64,000 nt of DNA from Chamaelirium japonicum (Eukaryota; Streptophyta; Magnoliopsida; Liliales; Melanthiaceae), in assembly GCA_947650365.1 (NCBI GenBank), contig CANTAL010000004.1, positions 1,647,501 to 1,711,500 on the forward strand. The letters run 5' to 3'. Within the stretch, counting starts at the first letter, position 1, and every line of letters begins with the position of its first letter. Below the pieces are notes generated by a model. That model saw only the letters and a list, made by a program, of their open reading frames with translations. It did no database searches and was not told the origin of the DNA. Below, one piece after another: positions 9,962 through 21,039 of the stretch. The translations under genes were made by a program, and so were the position numbers.

Positions 9962-12572
9962 ATGGCATCTGTAAGCAGCACGAAGAAAGTCGTCCCACCA
10001 AAGATGAGGGCCTCACAGAAGGGGAAGGAGAGGGTTGAAATTTTGTCACCCAAGGTTGCTGGAAAAGGCAAGGGCAAGGGTACTCTTGGTGTCCTCCGTA
10101 AGAGGCATTTTGGAGTGGGGTTTGCCTCTGCGCCTTCCAAGCCGGAGCACATCCCCAAGGTGGATTTCGTACTGGCACCGCTGAAGCCACTGGCAGAGGA
10201 TCTAGTATTTGAGTACGACGTTGGCAAGAAAGCTATTGACACCAAGACGGCCAAGTGGGAGAAGGTGCTCAGCTTCTTTACTGAAGGTGTCCATCACCCA
10301 GCCCTTGCTGGAGTGCAATCTGGTTTTGGGCTCGACAAACGATCTATCTTCACTGAGATGGCCAGCAGGGAGTAGGTCATGATGACGATTGTTACGATCG
10401 ATCAGCTGAACTGCGGGCTACGTCTACCTCTGCCGATGTTCGCTGTTCGAGTGCTGAATACTTCTGACCTCTGCCCTGGGCAGCTGATGGGGAATACGTG
10501 GAGGATCATCTACGAGTTTTGCCGGGTGGAGTCAGACCACCAAGAGGAGCTGAGAGCCTGCTACTCCAGCGTCTCCGAAGGCGAACCGGCCCAAATTGAG
10601 TTGGCTTATTTCTTCTACCACTATAAGTGGGTGTCAAGGAAGGATAGCCCATTTTTCAATCTCCATGGCATCTCCGCCCTCCGCCCGATCACCGACACGA
10701 TCCCCTCCGACAAACTATACACGGACTGGCCAATCTCCATCTTGGGGGCGTGGACTCCATTCTCTGTGCTTGAGACTCCTCGTACTCAGGTACATAAGGA
10801 GGTTGAGAGATATGCCCTGGGAGGGGATCTGTGCTGGTCATCCGATCGGGTCAGGGCCATCGACAATTTATTCCTGGAGTTGACTTGCGGCACCCGGTCG
10901 TGGGAGAAGTTTTCGAACTGCCCGGTCCGACACAGCAACGCTAACTTGATGCACCGGCTGATGGTTAGATATGAAGATAATGACGCCCTGTACTCTGACT
11001 ACGAGGAGGATCCCGAGTCGGGTAGGTTGGCCAGATTTATCAGGGCTGAGAAAAAGGCTTACAGGGCGAGGCGATGCTCGGGCCCGATGGAGGAGAAGCT
11101 AGCGGTGACCAGGCAGGGCCAGGTCAAGAAAAGAAAAGTGTTGAAGGAGGTGGAAAAGAAGGTGGAAGAAGAGGAGGAAGAAGAAAAGGGAGATGGAGGT
11201 AAAGAAGTAGAAGAAGAAGAGGAAGGTGGAGGTGAAGGAGGAGAAGAAGAGGAAGAAGATGGAGGTGAAGAAGAAGAAGAAGAAGAAGAAGAAGAAGAAG
11301 AAGAAGATGATGAAGAAGAAAAGGAGGAGGAGGAGGAAGGAGGAGGAAAGAAGGGAGGAGGTGATGTGGTCCCCCCTACTCCTCTCGGGGCTGGCAAAGT
11401 CTCTCCTATCGACGAGGCTAAGGCCCATCGGATGGAGAATGTTATAGATAAGGTGGGAGACGACAAGAAGGTGTCGCCCATCTATCACTTTGAGACCCTA
11501 ACGTGCTCCACACACATCAGGGTCAAGTATTCGGGGAGCGATGTGGTTTCTAGCAACCCAACGCCGCTCGCACAGATACCCCCGGGTGGCCTTCGTCAGG
11601 GTGAGGCTTCCACGGGACAGGCCACGACGAGAGGGGGGCTCGAGGTCGAGCAGCCAAGGCCTGCGCCATGAAGCACTGCGGCCCAGATAGCGGAGGAGAC
11701 CGTCGCACTTGTGGCCTCCCTTCAGGGGGCAGGTGAGCCCTGTTCGAGGGAGGGGAAGTCTCTCCTCCTCATAACGTTCCTTCCATTGTGCAAAGGGAGG
11801 GAGGAAGTCAGGGGGAGAGGGGGACCCCCCAATCGATTCTGATCGCGTCCCCTGTGAAGGAGAGATCTACCCTCAGGGTAAAAATCTTCGATCGGGGGAA
11901 GGGATTGGTGGAAACATTCCTGAGGGCTTTTTGCGGGTAAGTGTATGCTAACCCTGCCCTTATCCTTCATTGCACTTGAAATTTGAATATGTCTGAGTCT
12001 TTGTTTGTTTACAAATGTACCTGCCGGACCTCATCCCGTGATGCGGGACTTAGGAGAGGTGGATATAAACCACCAACGGGGACGCTAAGGAAGTTATGTA
12101 ATCTTCTGGATGCCTCCCTGGAAGAAGCCTTCAACAAGCTCGAAGTTATAGTAAGTGCATTGACTTTGACTTGGGCTGCGGATCGTAATCCTTCGATATA
12201 TTGCTTCTGACTTGTTCCTTGTTATTGGCAAAATTCGGCCTTGTTGAAGCTCAACAGCAGGCTTTTCAGGAGGGCCGATGAGCGGGAGGCTTCGACAGAA
12301 GTCGCACTCTTGAACACCCTTTTGGAGGCCTCTAACGACGAGAAGGAGAAGCTGCATGTAGCCCTATCCGCCAGTCAGAAGGCTATTCGCAAGGAGCAGT
12401 TGGAGAAGAAAAATTTGTACACCTTTTATGCCGATTTGGACAAGGAGCTCCAAGATTTGAGAAACAGGTTCTTCAAGGTGGAGACTTCTGCCTACAATCG
12501 AGCAACAGAAATAAAGGAGCCGAAGGCTGAGCTCGTTGCGAAGTAGGCAGCTTTTGCGGCCAAGGAGGTGGC
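9962..12572 (+). pseudogene. antisense extra ORF of A (PF04195-like), part 1
   Basis: This plus-strand gene lies opposite to gag-pol of A. An N-terminal basic exon (9,962-10,375) ends in TAG, and the same frame continues at 10,379-11,671. The block GLRLPLPMFAVRVLNTSDL followed by AYFFYHYKWV is shared with the equivalent ORF in D and resembles the putative gypsy-type transposon domain (Pfam PF04195), whose function is unknown. Then comes a long Glu-rich run (11,150-11,345) and, after non-coding sequence that may be intronic, a coiled-coil segment (12,241-12,546). A stop at 12,544 and element C at 12,573 break it. Such additional ORFs are known in the Tat lineage. Confidence 0.7.
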
Positions 12573-13487
12573 TGTGGGTGCAAATTTTGGTAAGAAGGTT
12601 GCCAACAGCGGGACCCACCGGCCCTGCCTGGTGGGCCCCCGGAGACCACAGCGGGACCCACCGGCCCTGCCTGGTGGGCCCCCAGAGACCACAGCGGGAC
12701 CCACCGGCCCTGCCTGGTGGGCCCCCGGAGACCACAGTGGGACCCACCGGCCCTGCCTGGTGGGCCCACGAAGACTACCACGGGACCCACCGGCCCTGCC
12801 TGGTGGGCCCCCGGAGGCCGCAGTGGGACCCACCGGCCCTGCCTGGTGGGCCCCCGAAGGCTTTCGAGGGACCCACCGACCCTGCCTGGAGAATCTCCAG
12901 ATACGGCAGCAGAAACCGCCATTTGCCCCGGAATTCCTCCCCGGGAAGTCTATAAATAGCAGAGCCTTCGAATGTAAAAGGGGGTTTTGATCGAATCTCA
13001 GATCCAGTTCAAAATCCAGAAACCAGAGCTCTGGAATTTCTATCTTCTCATATCCTCCAACTCCCTTCGATCTTCTTCTTGTCTTTGAAGAGGTTGAAGG
13101 GTGACTTCAGTGATACTCGGCCTGTCGAGATCACTTCAATACAAGTGTTAGTAAATTCGGGTTGCTCCCTATAGCACGGAGACGTAGGCCTCGGCTGAAC
13201 TCCGAGATCACATCTCTCGCGTCAACTCTCTGATTGCATATCTCTTTCTATTGACATATCGAAAGCAACGACTTCAATCAACAGATCGAACAACGATCTC
13301 TTCGACTCAAACCTTCAATTGACTGGTGCTGCGAAGTCTTCGTGTTAAAGCACTAACTCTAAGCCATCGAGACGTCAACCTTCAAACCTATCTTCCAATC
13401 AACAGGTCGACCAACGATCTTCAACTTCAACTTCAATTGACTGGTGAGGCGAAGTCTTCGGGTCGGCACGAAGATTTTTCCCCCACA
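12573..13487 (+). repeat. 5' LTR of C
   Basis: The LTR is 915 bp, starts TGTGGGTGCAAATTTTGG and ends TTTTTCCCCCACA. Its first third holds about six copies of a 43-bp repeat containing GGGACCCACCGGCCCTGCC. A TATA box (TATAAATA) is at 12,951-12,958. By eye it differs from the 3' LTR at 11 positions (1.2 percent). Confidence 0.95.
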
Positions 13488-13508
13488 GTTTGGCGCCGTC
13501 TGTGGGAT
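13488..13508 (+). other. primer binding site of C
   Basis: GTTTGGCGCCGTCTGTGGG follows the LTR directly. TGGCGCC is the usual tRNA 3'-end complement in plant Gypsy elements. The tRNA is not assigned. The same site, mutated, adjoins the 5' LTRs of A (TTTGGCACCGTCTGTAGG) and D (TTTGGTGTCGTCTGTGGG). Confidence 0.85.
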
Positions 13509-13614
13509 TCGTTCAAAAAGCTGAATGTGCTCGATGACAACATCGGATCAGTTGAGCAGACAACTGATCTTCAAAGTCAAACTTCTCAGCTCCCTCGGTT
13601 GAGCAGACAACCGA

Positions 13615-13893
13615 ATGGACACGAGCGATCTGGTTGCTTCCTCCGCTCCACTGAATGGCGAAGACTATCAGGATCATCCAGAGGGAAGTTACTCACAACG
13701 ACATCAGTTTCGACTCGAGACTCGCTCAATGAGTCGGCAGCTCAGAGTCGGCAGCTCAACTTCAATCCAACAACCCGCCCTTTCTAGACAATCCATCGTC
13801 GATATATCATATCGATATCCTAAGCCTTTCAAGTCTGACTCTCCCCTAATCCCTACATTGGGGGTGAGGTTCGAAATGAAAGGGCTCACTTGA
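13615..13893 (+). pseudogene. gag N-terminal remnant in C
   Basis: A frame of 92 codons starts MDTSDLVASSAPLNGED. A similar start is visible on the minus strand of A near 25,500-25,600 (words CTGGTTGCTTCC and CAGGATCATC). It stops where the first 66-bp repeat begins, so the rest of gag-pol was deleted. It may retain packaging or leader sequence, which is a common reason for such remnants; that role is inferred. Confidence 0.5.
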
Positions 13894-13904
13894 AGACTAC
13901 AACG

Positions 13905-14110
13905 AGGTGAATGCAAAGTCCGAGGCGCACTCGCTGCCTCGGCATTCGGCGAAGCCCAAGGAGACAGCCTTGGCACTCGAATGCAAAGTCCGAGGCGCAC
14001 TCGCTGCCTCGGCATTCGGCGAAACCCAAGGAGACAGCCTTGGCACTCGAATGCAAAGTCTGAGGTGCACTCATTGCCTCGACATTCGGCGAAGTCCAAG
14101 GAGACAGCCT
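13905..14110. repeat. 66-bp repeat, 3 copies, in C
   Basis: The unit contains AAAGTCCGAGGCGCACTC, TGCCTCGGCATTCGGCGAA and AGCCTTGGCACTCGAATGC. It is related to the 67-bp array of B although B and C carry different LTRs, so this repeat has passed between or been kept in both families. Confidence 0.85.
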
Positions 14111-14530
14111 TGACACAACTCTCAATTTCAAGCTACCAGGTCGTTTAACAAGTTTAGGGCCTCGTGTTGCGACACGACCCTTTACGTGCAAATGTTAAAC
14201 GGTTTCGGGTTGTGAAACAGCACAACTCTCAATTTCAAACTACCAGGTCGTTTAACAAGTTTAGGGCTTCGTGTTGCGACACGACCCTTTACGTGCAAAT
14301 GTTAAACGGTTTCGGGTTGTGAAACAGCACAACTCTCAATTTCAAGCTACCAGGTCGTTTAACAAGTTTAGGGCCTCGTGTTGCGACACGACCCTATACG
14401 TGCAAATGTTAAACAGTTTCGGGTTGTGAAACAGCACAACTCTCAATTTCAAGCTACCAGGTCGTTTAACAAGTTTGGGGCCTCGTGTTGCGACATGACC
14501 CCTTATGTGCAAATGTTAAACCTATTCAAT
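14111..14530. repeat. 107-bp tandem repeat, 4 copies, in C
   Basis: Copies start at 14,117, 14,224, 14,331 and 14,438. The unit contains AAGTTTAGGGCCTCGTG, the small palindrome CGTGTTGCGACACG and GGTTTCGGGTTGTGAAACAG. It is the reverse complement of the 100-bp array downstream of integrase in A (19,165-19,600). Confidence 0.92.
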
Positions 14531-14559
14531 TATTCTATTCTATTCAGAATATCAACACT

Positions 14560-15400
14560 CAGATACATAATCCAAGGCACCTTCGTTGCCTCGACGTGCA
14601 ACAAAGTCAAAGACAAGCCTCAGCACTCGAATGAAAAGTTCAAGATGCTCTACACCGTCTCGGCACCTAACGAACTTGGAGAGAGAGCTCCGGTGCTCAC
14701 AGACAAAGTCCGAGGCGACCATCGCCTCGGCACTCAGCAAGTACAAAATCCGAGACCTGTTCTCGGCACCCTAGCAAAGCCCAAAGCTCTTAGCCCCAAC
14801 ACATCTCGACATGAAGATCAAGGTCCAACGTGTTCTGCAGCATTCAGCCAACGTCGCTCCAAAGGCAGGACATCCCTCAAACTTACCAAGTTACTACAGA
14901 AGACTTCTACCACTCGACACTCATAAGAGAGCATCACGCGCTCTCATGCTCGAGGAAGACGCGTTCTGGAAGTTCACCACCGATGAGGGGGTGAATCTAC
15001 AATCTTATAGCCAGCATCAACATACAAAGACATGTGCTCCACGCTCCAAATTAGTTAAGAGAACGTTGCGGCCCAACTCCTGTCAACTGAAGAGATAGGA
15101 GAAACAATCCTCTAAAAACTTGCAGGCGAAGACTCATCAACCTTTCAGGGGCAAAGTCTGAGACATGAACCGCAGCATTCGAACAAAGTCCAAATTTAGT
15201 CCTAGTATTTGGTAGCAAAGTCCGAGACCGACATCTTGGCATTTGGTCGAAAGTTCAAGCTCGCAACCTTGGCACGAGGCACCAAAGTCCGAGACCCGAG
15301 TCTCGGCATTCAATCGAAGTCTTCGCTCGTGGCCTCAACACTATTCAGTAGCAAGGCATTCGAATTCTATTCAGAACACCCAAACATTCAAGTTGCTTTC
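14560..15400. repeat. degenerate AAAGTCCGAG repeats in C
   Basis: The words AAAGTCCGAG, CCTCGGCACTC and CTTGGCAC recur irregularly. It reads as a decayed version of the 66/67-bp repeat. No protein homology is seen in the frames across it. Confidence 0.6.
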
Positions 15401-16400
15401 CTAAGTTAGCAGGCACCAACTACTGTGAGAGGGCCGACAATCACGACGACGTTCAGTGCTACAAACGGTCGGTCGGTGGTCGATCTTCCGACTACCGTCA
15501 ACCTTTAGATAGTAACTGGTCATCTTAACTGATCGGTCAAGACTCAATACAATTTGCAAGATGCAACCAGCGACATATCAAAAAGTGTCTCGACACTTGC
15601 CGAGTGCGATATCAACAGCCATGACTCGCACTCTCCTACAAGACGCCTTAGCCCAAATGCTCGACATGTGAAAGAATCAATACATTCAGTCACCCAAGGA
15701 CTAGATTGCAATCAAGGAGAAGGATACTATTTAAATTGAAAATATGTGTGAGTAGCATTGCTTCTTTCAAATCTATGGATTGGAGGGCATTGATTCAACC
15801 AAAGCACAGAGTGGCATCCATCCACATGGACCACATGTCATCCACTCTCAAGTGAAGCCCAAAAGAAAACTGCAATTGAGAGAGAGTTACCAACCTATCA
15901 AATGGGAAGGTACCACCGAATGACCCACTGACCCACTCTCAACCCCATTGTGCAGCCAGCGAGCTCTTCACGTGAGAGACCCACTCTCAGCCCCATTGTG
16001 CAGCCAGCGAGGTCTTCACGTGAGAGACCCACTCTCAACCCCATCGCGCAATCAGCGGCGAAGTCTTCACCGAACACCATTATCAACGGCCAGCATTTAT
16101 CCATTCACAAAAGTGAGTCAGCGGTGAGAGCCCGTGACTGCACAGTGAAGAGCCTCATTCTGTTTGGCGATCGATCACAGCCCACTGACCTGATCCAACG
16201 GCCCGCATTTATGCATTCAAAAGAGTATGGCAGCAGTGGGAGCCCGTGACTGAATAGTGAAGTTAGAGCAGCCCGTGACTGCATAGTGGGGTTTGAGCAG
16301 TCACAACCCATGACTTGTGATCCCCCGGCCCCTTGACTGCAGAACCCTCTCTGCTCCGGCGTCCTACAAGCACGAGCACTCTCTCCTCCTCTCCAAGCGG
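15400..16400 (+). other. C internal sequence with a 48-bp triple repeat
   Basis: Three copies of a 48-bp unit begin at 15,932, 15,980 and 16,028 (CCCACTCTCAACCCCATTG...CACGTGAGAGA). Downstream, GCCCGTGACTG recurs at about 16,130, 16,240 and 16,275. No coding sequence is recognised. A CACGTG word lies in the 48-bp unit. Confidence 0.6.
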
Positions 16401-17800
16401 CGGTCACCTCTACGCCACCCTCGACTCCGATCGGTAACGCACACCCGATCGAGCCAGCTGCAGCGTCCCCATCTTCACCAACAACGCCAACTCCGCCTCA
16501 GATCGGCTGCCGGCGACCGATCGGGCATATTCAGCCGGTCAAGGTTTCAGCGATCGGTCAAAAAGAGGGTTTTTTTCCAAATTTAGTGCAAAATCACCCG
16601 ATCGGTGCTCCGATCGGTCGAATTTGCCCGATCGATCAAATTTGACCGATCGGTCAAATTTGCCCGATCGGCGAACCTCGATCCCCTTCTTCCACTTCGT
16701 TTTCTATCTGATCGGCAAAAAACACACTAGATCTGGAGCCAAACGTGGATATTTGACCGATCAACCATTCCATGACCGGTTGTTTTTTCCGATCGGAGAA
16801 ATTCACCCGATCGGCGAAATTCTCCCAATCATCCTCCATCTGATCGGCCAGAAATCCATTGGATCTGGGGCTAGGAGTGCATTTCCGACCGATCAACCAT
16901 TTCTTGACCGGCTGTTTTTGTCTGATCGGTGGATTTCACCCGATCGGTGAAATTCACCCGATCGGCGAAAATCTCCCGATCGGCGATTTGCACCCGATCA
17001 GCGACCTGATCCTGATCGGCGATTTGCACCCGATCGAAGATTTGCACCCGATCAGCGACTTGCTCATGATCGGCGATTTGCACCCGATCAGCAATCTCCT
17101 CACGATCGGTGATCTGCTCCCGAATGGTGATCTGCACCCGATCGGCTGCCTCCACCCGATCGGCGATTTGCACCCGATCAATCAACCATCTTCTCTCAAT
17201 GGATCATCTATAGCTGCAATCAATCCTCCTCCCTCCCTCAACCTGATTAAACATCCAGATTCGACAACCCCCCTACAGCATCCTCAAAAATGCAACAAAC
17301 ATGGGTCGAGGCCCTCCTCCCCTCTTCGATCTAATCCATCAGTATTAGAGGCAGGCGATTGAGTCCGCGACCCTGGCAGAGGGTCTTGCGTTGATCTGTC
17401 AAATTTGACCGATCACTTTGATCGATCGGTCAAATTCGACCGATCGGTCAAATTCGACCGATCAACTCGACCGATCAACTCCGACCGATTACTTTGATCG
17501 ATCGGTCAAATTCGACCGATCGGTCAAATTCGACCGATCGGTCAAATTCGACCGATCACTCTGACAGATCGTTTTCAACCGATCACCTTGACCGGCTTAT
17601 TTTCGCCGATCGGTCAAATTTGACCGATCGGTCAAAATCGACCGATCGGTCGATTTTCTACTGGATCTGGCAAAAAACATGGTTTTTTGCCAGATCACCC
17701 AAACCTTGACCGGCTGATTTTCGCCGATCGGTCAGAATTGACCGATCGGTCAAAATTGACCGATCGGTCAAATTTGACCGATCAATCCTTTCTTTGGCGC
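16400..17800. repeat. GATCGG palindrome array of C with an internal insert
   Basis: GATCGGTCAAAT and GATCGGCGATTTGCACCC words repeat densely, the latter as a roughly 27 to 30-bp unit at 16,975-17,175. A stretch at 17,190-17,390 lacks these words and opens a short frame rich in Pro and Ser. Its origin is unknown, and it could be a captured fragment. Confidence 0.8.
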
Positions 17801-17892
17801 TGACGCTCGACAAGCTTCTTCGAATTTTTTCATGACAGGGGGTTGTTAATTTTGCACCAAGAATCCAAGCCAGCTAAAGTAGCCTCTAGCTA

Positions 17893-17908
17893 ACTTGGAG
17901 GGGGTAAC
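17893..17908 (+). other. polypurine tract of C
   Basis: CTTGGAGGGGGTAAC sits directly before the LTR start at 17,909 and matches the tract of A on the minus strand at 7,809-7,825. Confidence 0.85.
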
Positions 17909-18823
17909 TGTGGGTGCAAATTTTGGTAAGAAGGTTGCCAACAGCGGGACCCACCGGCCCTGCCTGGTGGGCCCCCGGAGACCACAGCGGGACCCACCGG
18001 CCCTGCCTGGTGGGCCCCCGGAGACCACAGCGGGACCCACCGGCCCTGCCTGGTGGGCCCCCGGAGACCACAGCGGGACCCACCGGCCCTGCCTGGTGGG
18101 CCCACGAAGACTACCACGGGACCCACCGGCCCTGCCTGGTGGGCCCCCGGAGACCGCAGCGGGACCCACCGGCCCTGCCTGGTGGGCCCCCGAAGGCTTT
18201 CGAGGGACCCACCGGCCCTGCCTGGAGAATCTACAGATACGGCAGTAGAAACCGCCATTTGCCCCGGAATTCCTCCCCGGGAAGTCTATAAATAGCAGAG
18301 CCTTCGAATGTAAAAGGGGGTTTTGATCGAATCTCAGATCCAGTTCAAAATCCAGAAACCAGAGCTCTGGAATTTCTATCTTCTCATATCCTCCAACTCC
18401 CTTCGATCTTCTTCTTGTCTTTGAAGAGGTTGAAGGGTGACTTCAGTGATACTCGGCCTGTCGAGATCACTTCAATACAAGTGTTAGTAAATTCGGGTTG
18501 CTCCCTATAGCACGGAGACGTAGGCCTCGGCTGAACTCCGAGATCACATCTCTCGCGTCAACTCTCTGATTGCATATCTCTTTCTATTGACATATCGAAA
18601 GCAACGACTTCAATCAACAGATCGAACAACGATCTCTTCGACTCAAATCTTTAATTGACTGGTACTGCGAAGTCTTCGTGTTAAAGCACTAACTCTAAGC
18701 CATCGAGACGTCAACCTTCAAACCTATCTTCCAATCAACAGGTCGACCAACGATCTTCAACTTCAACTTCAATTGACTGGTGAGGCGAAGTCTTCGGGTC
18801 GGCATGAAGATTTTTCCCCCACA
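17909..18823 (+). repeat. 3' LTR of C
   Basis: It is 915 bp, the same length as the 5' LTR, with identical ends and 11 substitutions by eye. TATA box (TATAAATA) at 18,287-18,294. It is followed by the TSD copy gtggc. Confidence 0.95.
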
Positions 18824-19018
18824 GTGGCCTATATGAAGGAGATCGAGCAGATGCGTATCGACAATGAGAGCTACAGAACGACTGCAGAGAAAGTGATGGA
18901 TGCCCTCAGGCAGGCTCACGCTAGCGGCATCCATTCATCCAAGGCGTCTGTGGCGAGAAAGTCTCGTGGGGTATCCGACGGAGATAGGTCGCGCGCTTAT
19001 AGTGTAGCGAAGCCCTAA
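18824..19018 (+). pseudogene. antisense extra ORF of A, part 2
   Basis: Directly after C and its TSD the frame of the antisense ORF resumes (YMKEIEQMRIDNESY...) and ends with TAA at 19,016-19,018. The segment is a coiled-coil continuation of 12,241-12,546. It proves that C landed inside this gene. Confidence 0.8.
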
Positions 19019-19164
19019 TGTATTCTCTCGTTCTTTGCGTTTGTAAGACTTGTATCCGTGAAAACTTGTATCTGCAAAGTTTTGAGTAATATAAAAGACT
19101 TGTTTTGGATGCTTGAAAAGGAATGTCTCTTCTGGGTTGAATGTTATGAATGCTAATGTTTTGA

Positions 19165-19600
19165 ATGGAGGGTTGTGTTGTCTCACAACCCAAAACCGTT
19201 TAACATTTGCTTGTAAGGGGTCATGTCGCAACACGAACTTCCAAACTTGTTAATCGATTTGGTAGTCGAGGGTTGTGCTGTCTCACAACCCAAAATCGTT
19301 TAACATCTGCCTGTAAGGGGTCGTGTCGCAATACGAACTCCTAAACTTGTTAATCGATTTGGTAGTCGGGGGTTGTGCTGTCTCACAACCCAAAACCGTT
19401 TAATATCTGACTGTAAGGGGTCGTGTCAATACACGAACTTCCAAACTTGTTAATCGATTTAGTAATTGAGGATTGTGCTCTCTCACAATCCGAAACCGTT
19501 TAACATCTACCTGTAAAGGGTCGTGTCGCAACACGAACATCCAAACTTGTTAATCGATCTTGTAGTTAAGAGTTGTGCTGTCTCACAACCCAAAACTGTT
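19165..19600. repeat. 100-bp tandem repeat, 5 copies, after integrase of A
   Basis: The word GGTTGTG at the start of each unit is at 19,171, 19,271, 19,371, 19,471 (as GATTGTG) and 19,571 (as AGTTGTG), giving an exact 100-bp period. Each unit has a hairpin GGTTGTG...CACAACC. It is the reverse complement of the 107-bp array of C. Confidence 0.9.
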
Positions 19601-19678
19601 TGTGGTTATGTGAGCGCCTAGAATTGAAATGAACAAGAGATTGACATCGAAACTAGTCTTCATTCAGTAGAGTTTACA

Positions 19679-20880
19679 TCAAGGATAGAACATTTTGAGA
19701 TGTTTAGTATTCCAAGCTCGTGGTAGTCTATCCCCTTCTGGCGAGATCAGGTGATAGGATCCTTTGCCACCCACGGATTCGACGATGTAAGGTCCTTCCC
19801 AGTTGGGAGCTAGTTTTCCACTGCTACGTTCCCTTGTGTTGGAGAAGACTACTCTGAGAACTAGGCTTTCGATCGGAAAATGCCTTTTGCTAACCTTTTG
19901 ATTGTAGGCTCGTTTGATCTTCTGTTGGTAATCGGCAATGCGGATGGTTGCTTGATCATGCGACTCTTCCGAGAAGTCGAGGTCATTAGCTCGAAGTTCA
20001 TCGTTTACCCCCTCTTTGATTGCTCTGGTCTTCAGAGTGTTAGAGATAACTTCCGTTGGGAGAACTACTTTCAATCCATAGGTTGGCGAAAGGGTGAGAA
20101 CCCAGTCGATCTTCTCGGAGTAGTTCGATAGCCCCATAAGACCTCTGGTAGGATCTTCTCCCATAATTCTTTCTTATCATCCAGTTTCTTCTTAAGGAAA
20201 CCGAGGATAGCTCTGTTAGAGGCTTCGGCTTGACCATTACATTAAGGATACCTCGGTGTTGAGTAGAAGAGTTTAATCCCGTGGTTTAGACAGAAGTCTC
20301 GGAACTTATCGGAATCGAATTAAGCTCCATTGTCAGCAATCAGGACTTGGGGTGTGCCAAACCTGGAGAAGATGTTATATCTGATGAACTTGATGACTTC
20401 ATCGTCGGTCTCTCAGAAGAGTGGCACCGCTTCCACCCACTTGGTGAAGTAATACGTGGCCAACAATAGATACTTCTTCTTACTTGGTGATGGTGGGAAA
20501 GGACCCAAGAAGTCCAACCCCCATTGGTAGAAGGGCCAGGGACTTGTTAATGGATGGAGTTCATCTGCTGGGAGATGGATGGCTCGGGCGTGTTGTTGAC
20601 AAGGCTCGCACCTTTGAATGACCTAGTGAGCATCCTTCGCCATGGTTGGCCAATAGTAACCTTGAAGTTCTATCTTGGGTTCAAGAGATCTTCCACCTGA
20701 ATGATTGTCATAGGCCCCAGAGTGAATGTCCGTTAGGATCGCCTTCACTTGCAGGGGACCAACATACTTTAGTAGCATCCGACTATGTGATCTGAAGTAG
20801 AGATCGGCTTCTTGGAGACTGTAGCATGGAAGTTTCCTTTGGAGTCTTCTGGCTTGGATTAGATCTTCTGGCATTTTGCC
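19679..20880 (-). pseudogene. integrase of A, decayed
   Basis: The minus strand encodes a Gypsy integrase that inserts the cDNA into the genome. A zinc-binding HHCC start (IHSGAYDNHSGG, then LQGYYWPTMAKDAH), the catalytic-core words GLDFLGPFPP and ADNGA, and the glutamate region GQAEASN are visible. The C-terminal part (20,164-19,679) is open. Stops interrupt the core, for example TAA in the P-CNGQAE stretch near 20,256. It is inactive. Confidence 0.9.
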
Positions 20881-21039
20881 TTGTTTAAAGAAGTCAAAGA
20901 TTGGCTATCTCTAATCTCCGAGTTCGTGCGTCATGGTAAGATTAAAGGTTGGCTATCTCCAACCCCCAGATCCTTCAGTCATGGCAATGATCTGTTGCTC
21001 GGTGGTAGATTTGGATGACTCCTGATAATCGATCTGGAT

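Larger units (their letters stand above)
12573..18823 (+). mobile_element. non-autonomous LTR retrotransposon C
   Basis: It is a complete element of 6,251 bp with two 915-bp LTRs, a primer site, a polypurine tract and the TSD gtggc at 12,568-12,572 and 18,824-18,828. It has no protease, RT, RNase H or integrase, only a short gag start, and is otherwise filled with tandem repeats. LTR ends and primer site match A, so an A-like element is the likely helper. Removing C restores the frame of the antisense ORF of A across the insertion (KEVA then YMKE). Confidence 0.95.

Noticed and set aside
11059..11488. Ser-rich and Phe-rich ORFs opposite to the Glu-rich stretch
   Set aside because: They are the antisense of a GAA/GAG repeat that encodes the acidic run of the plus-strand ORF.
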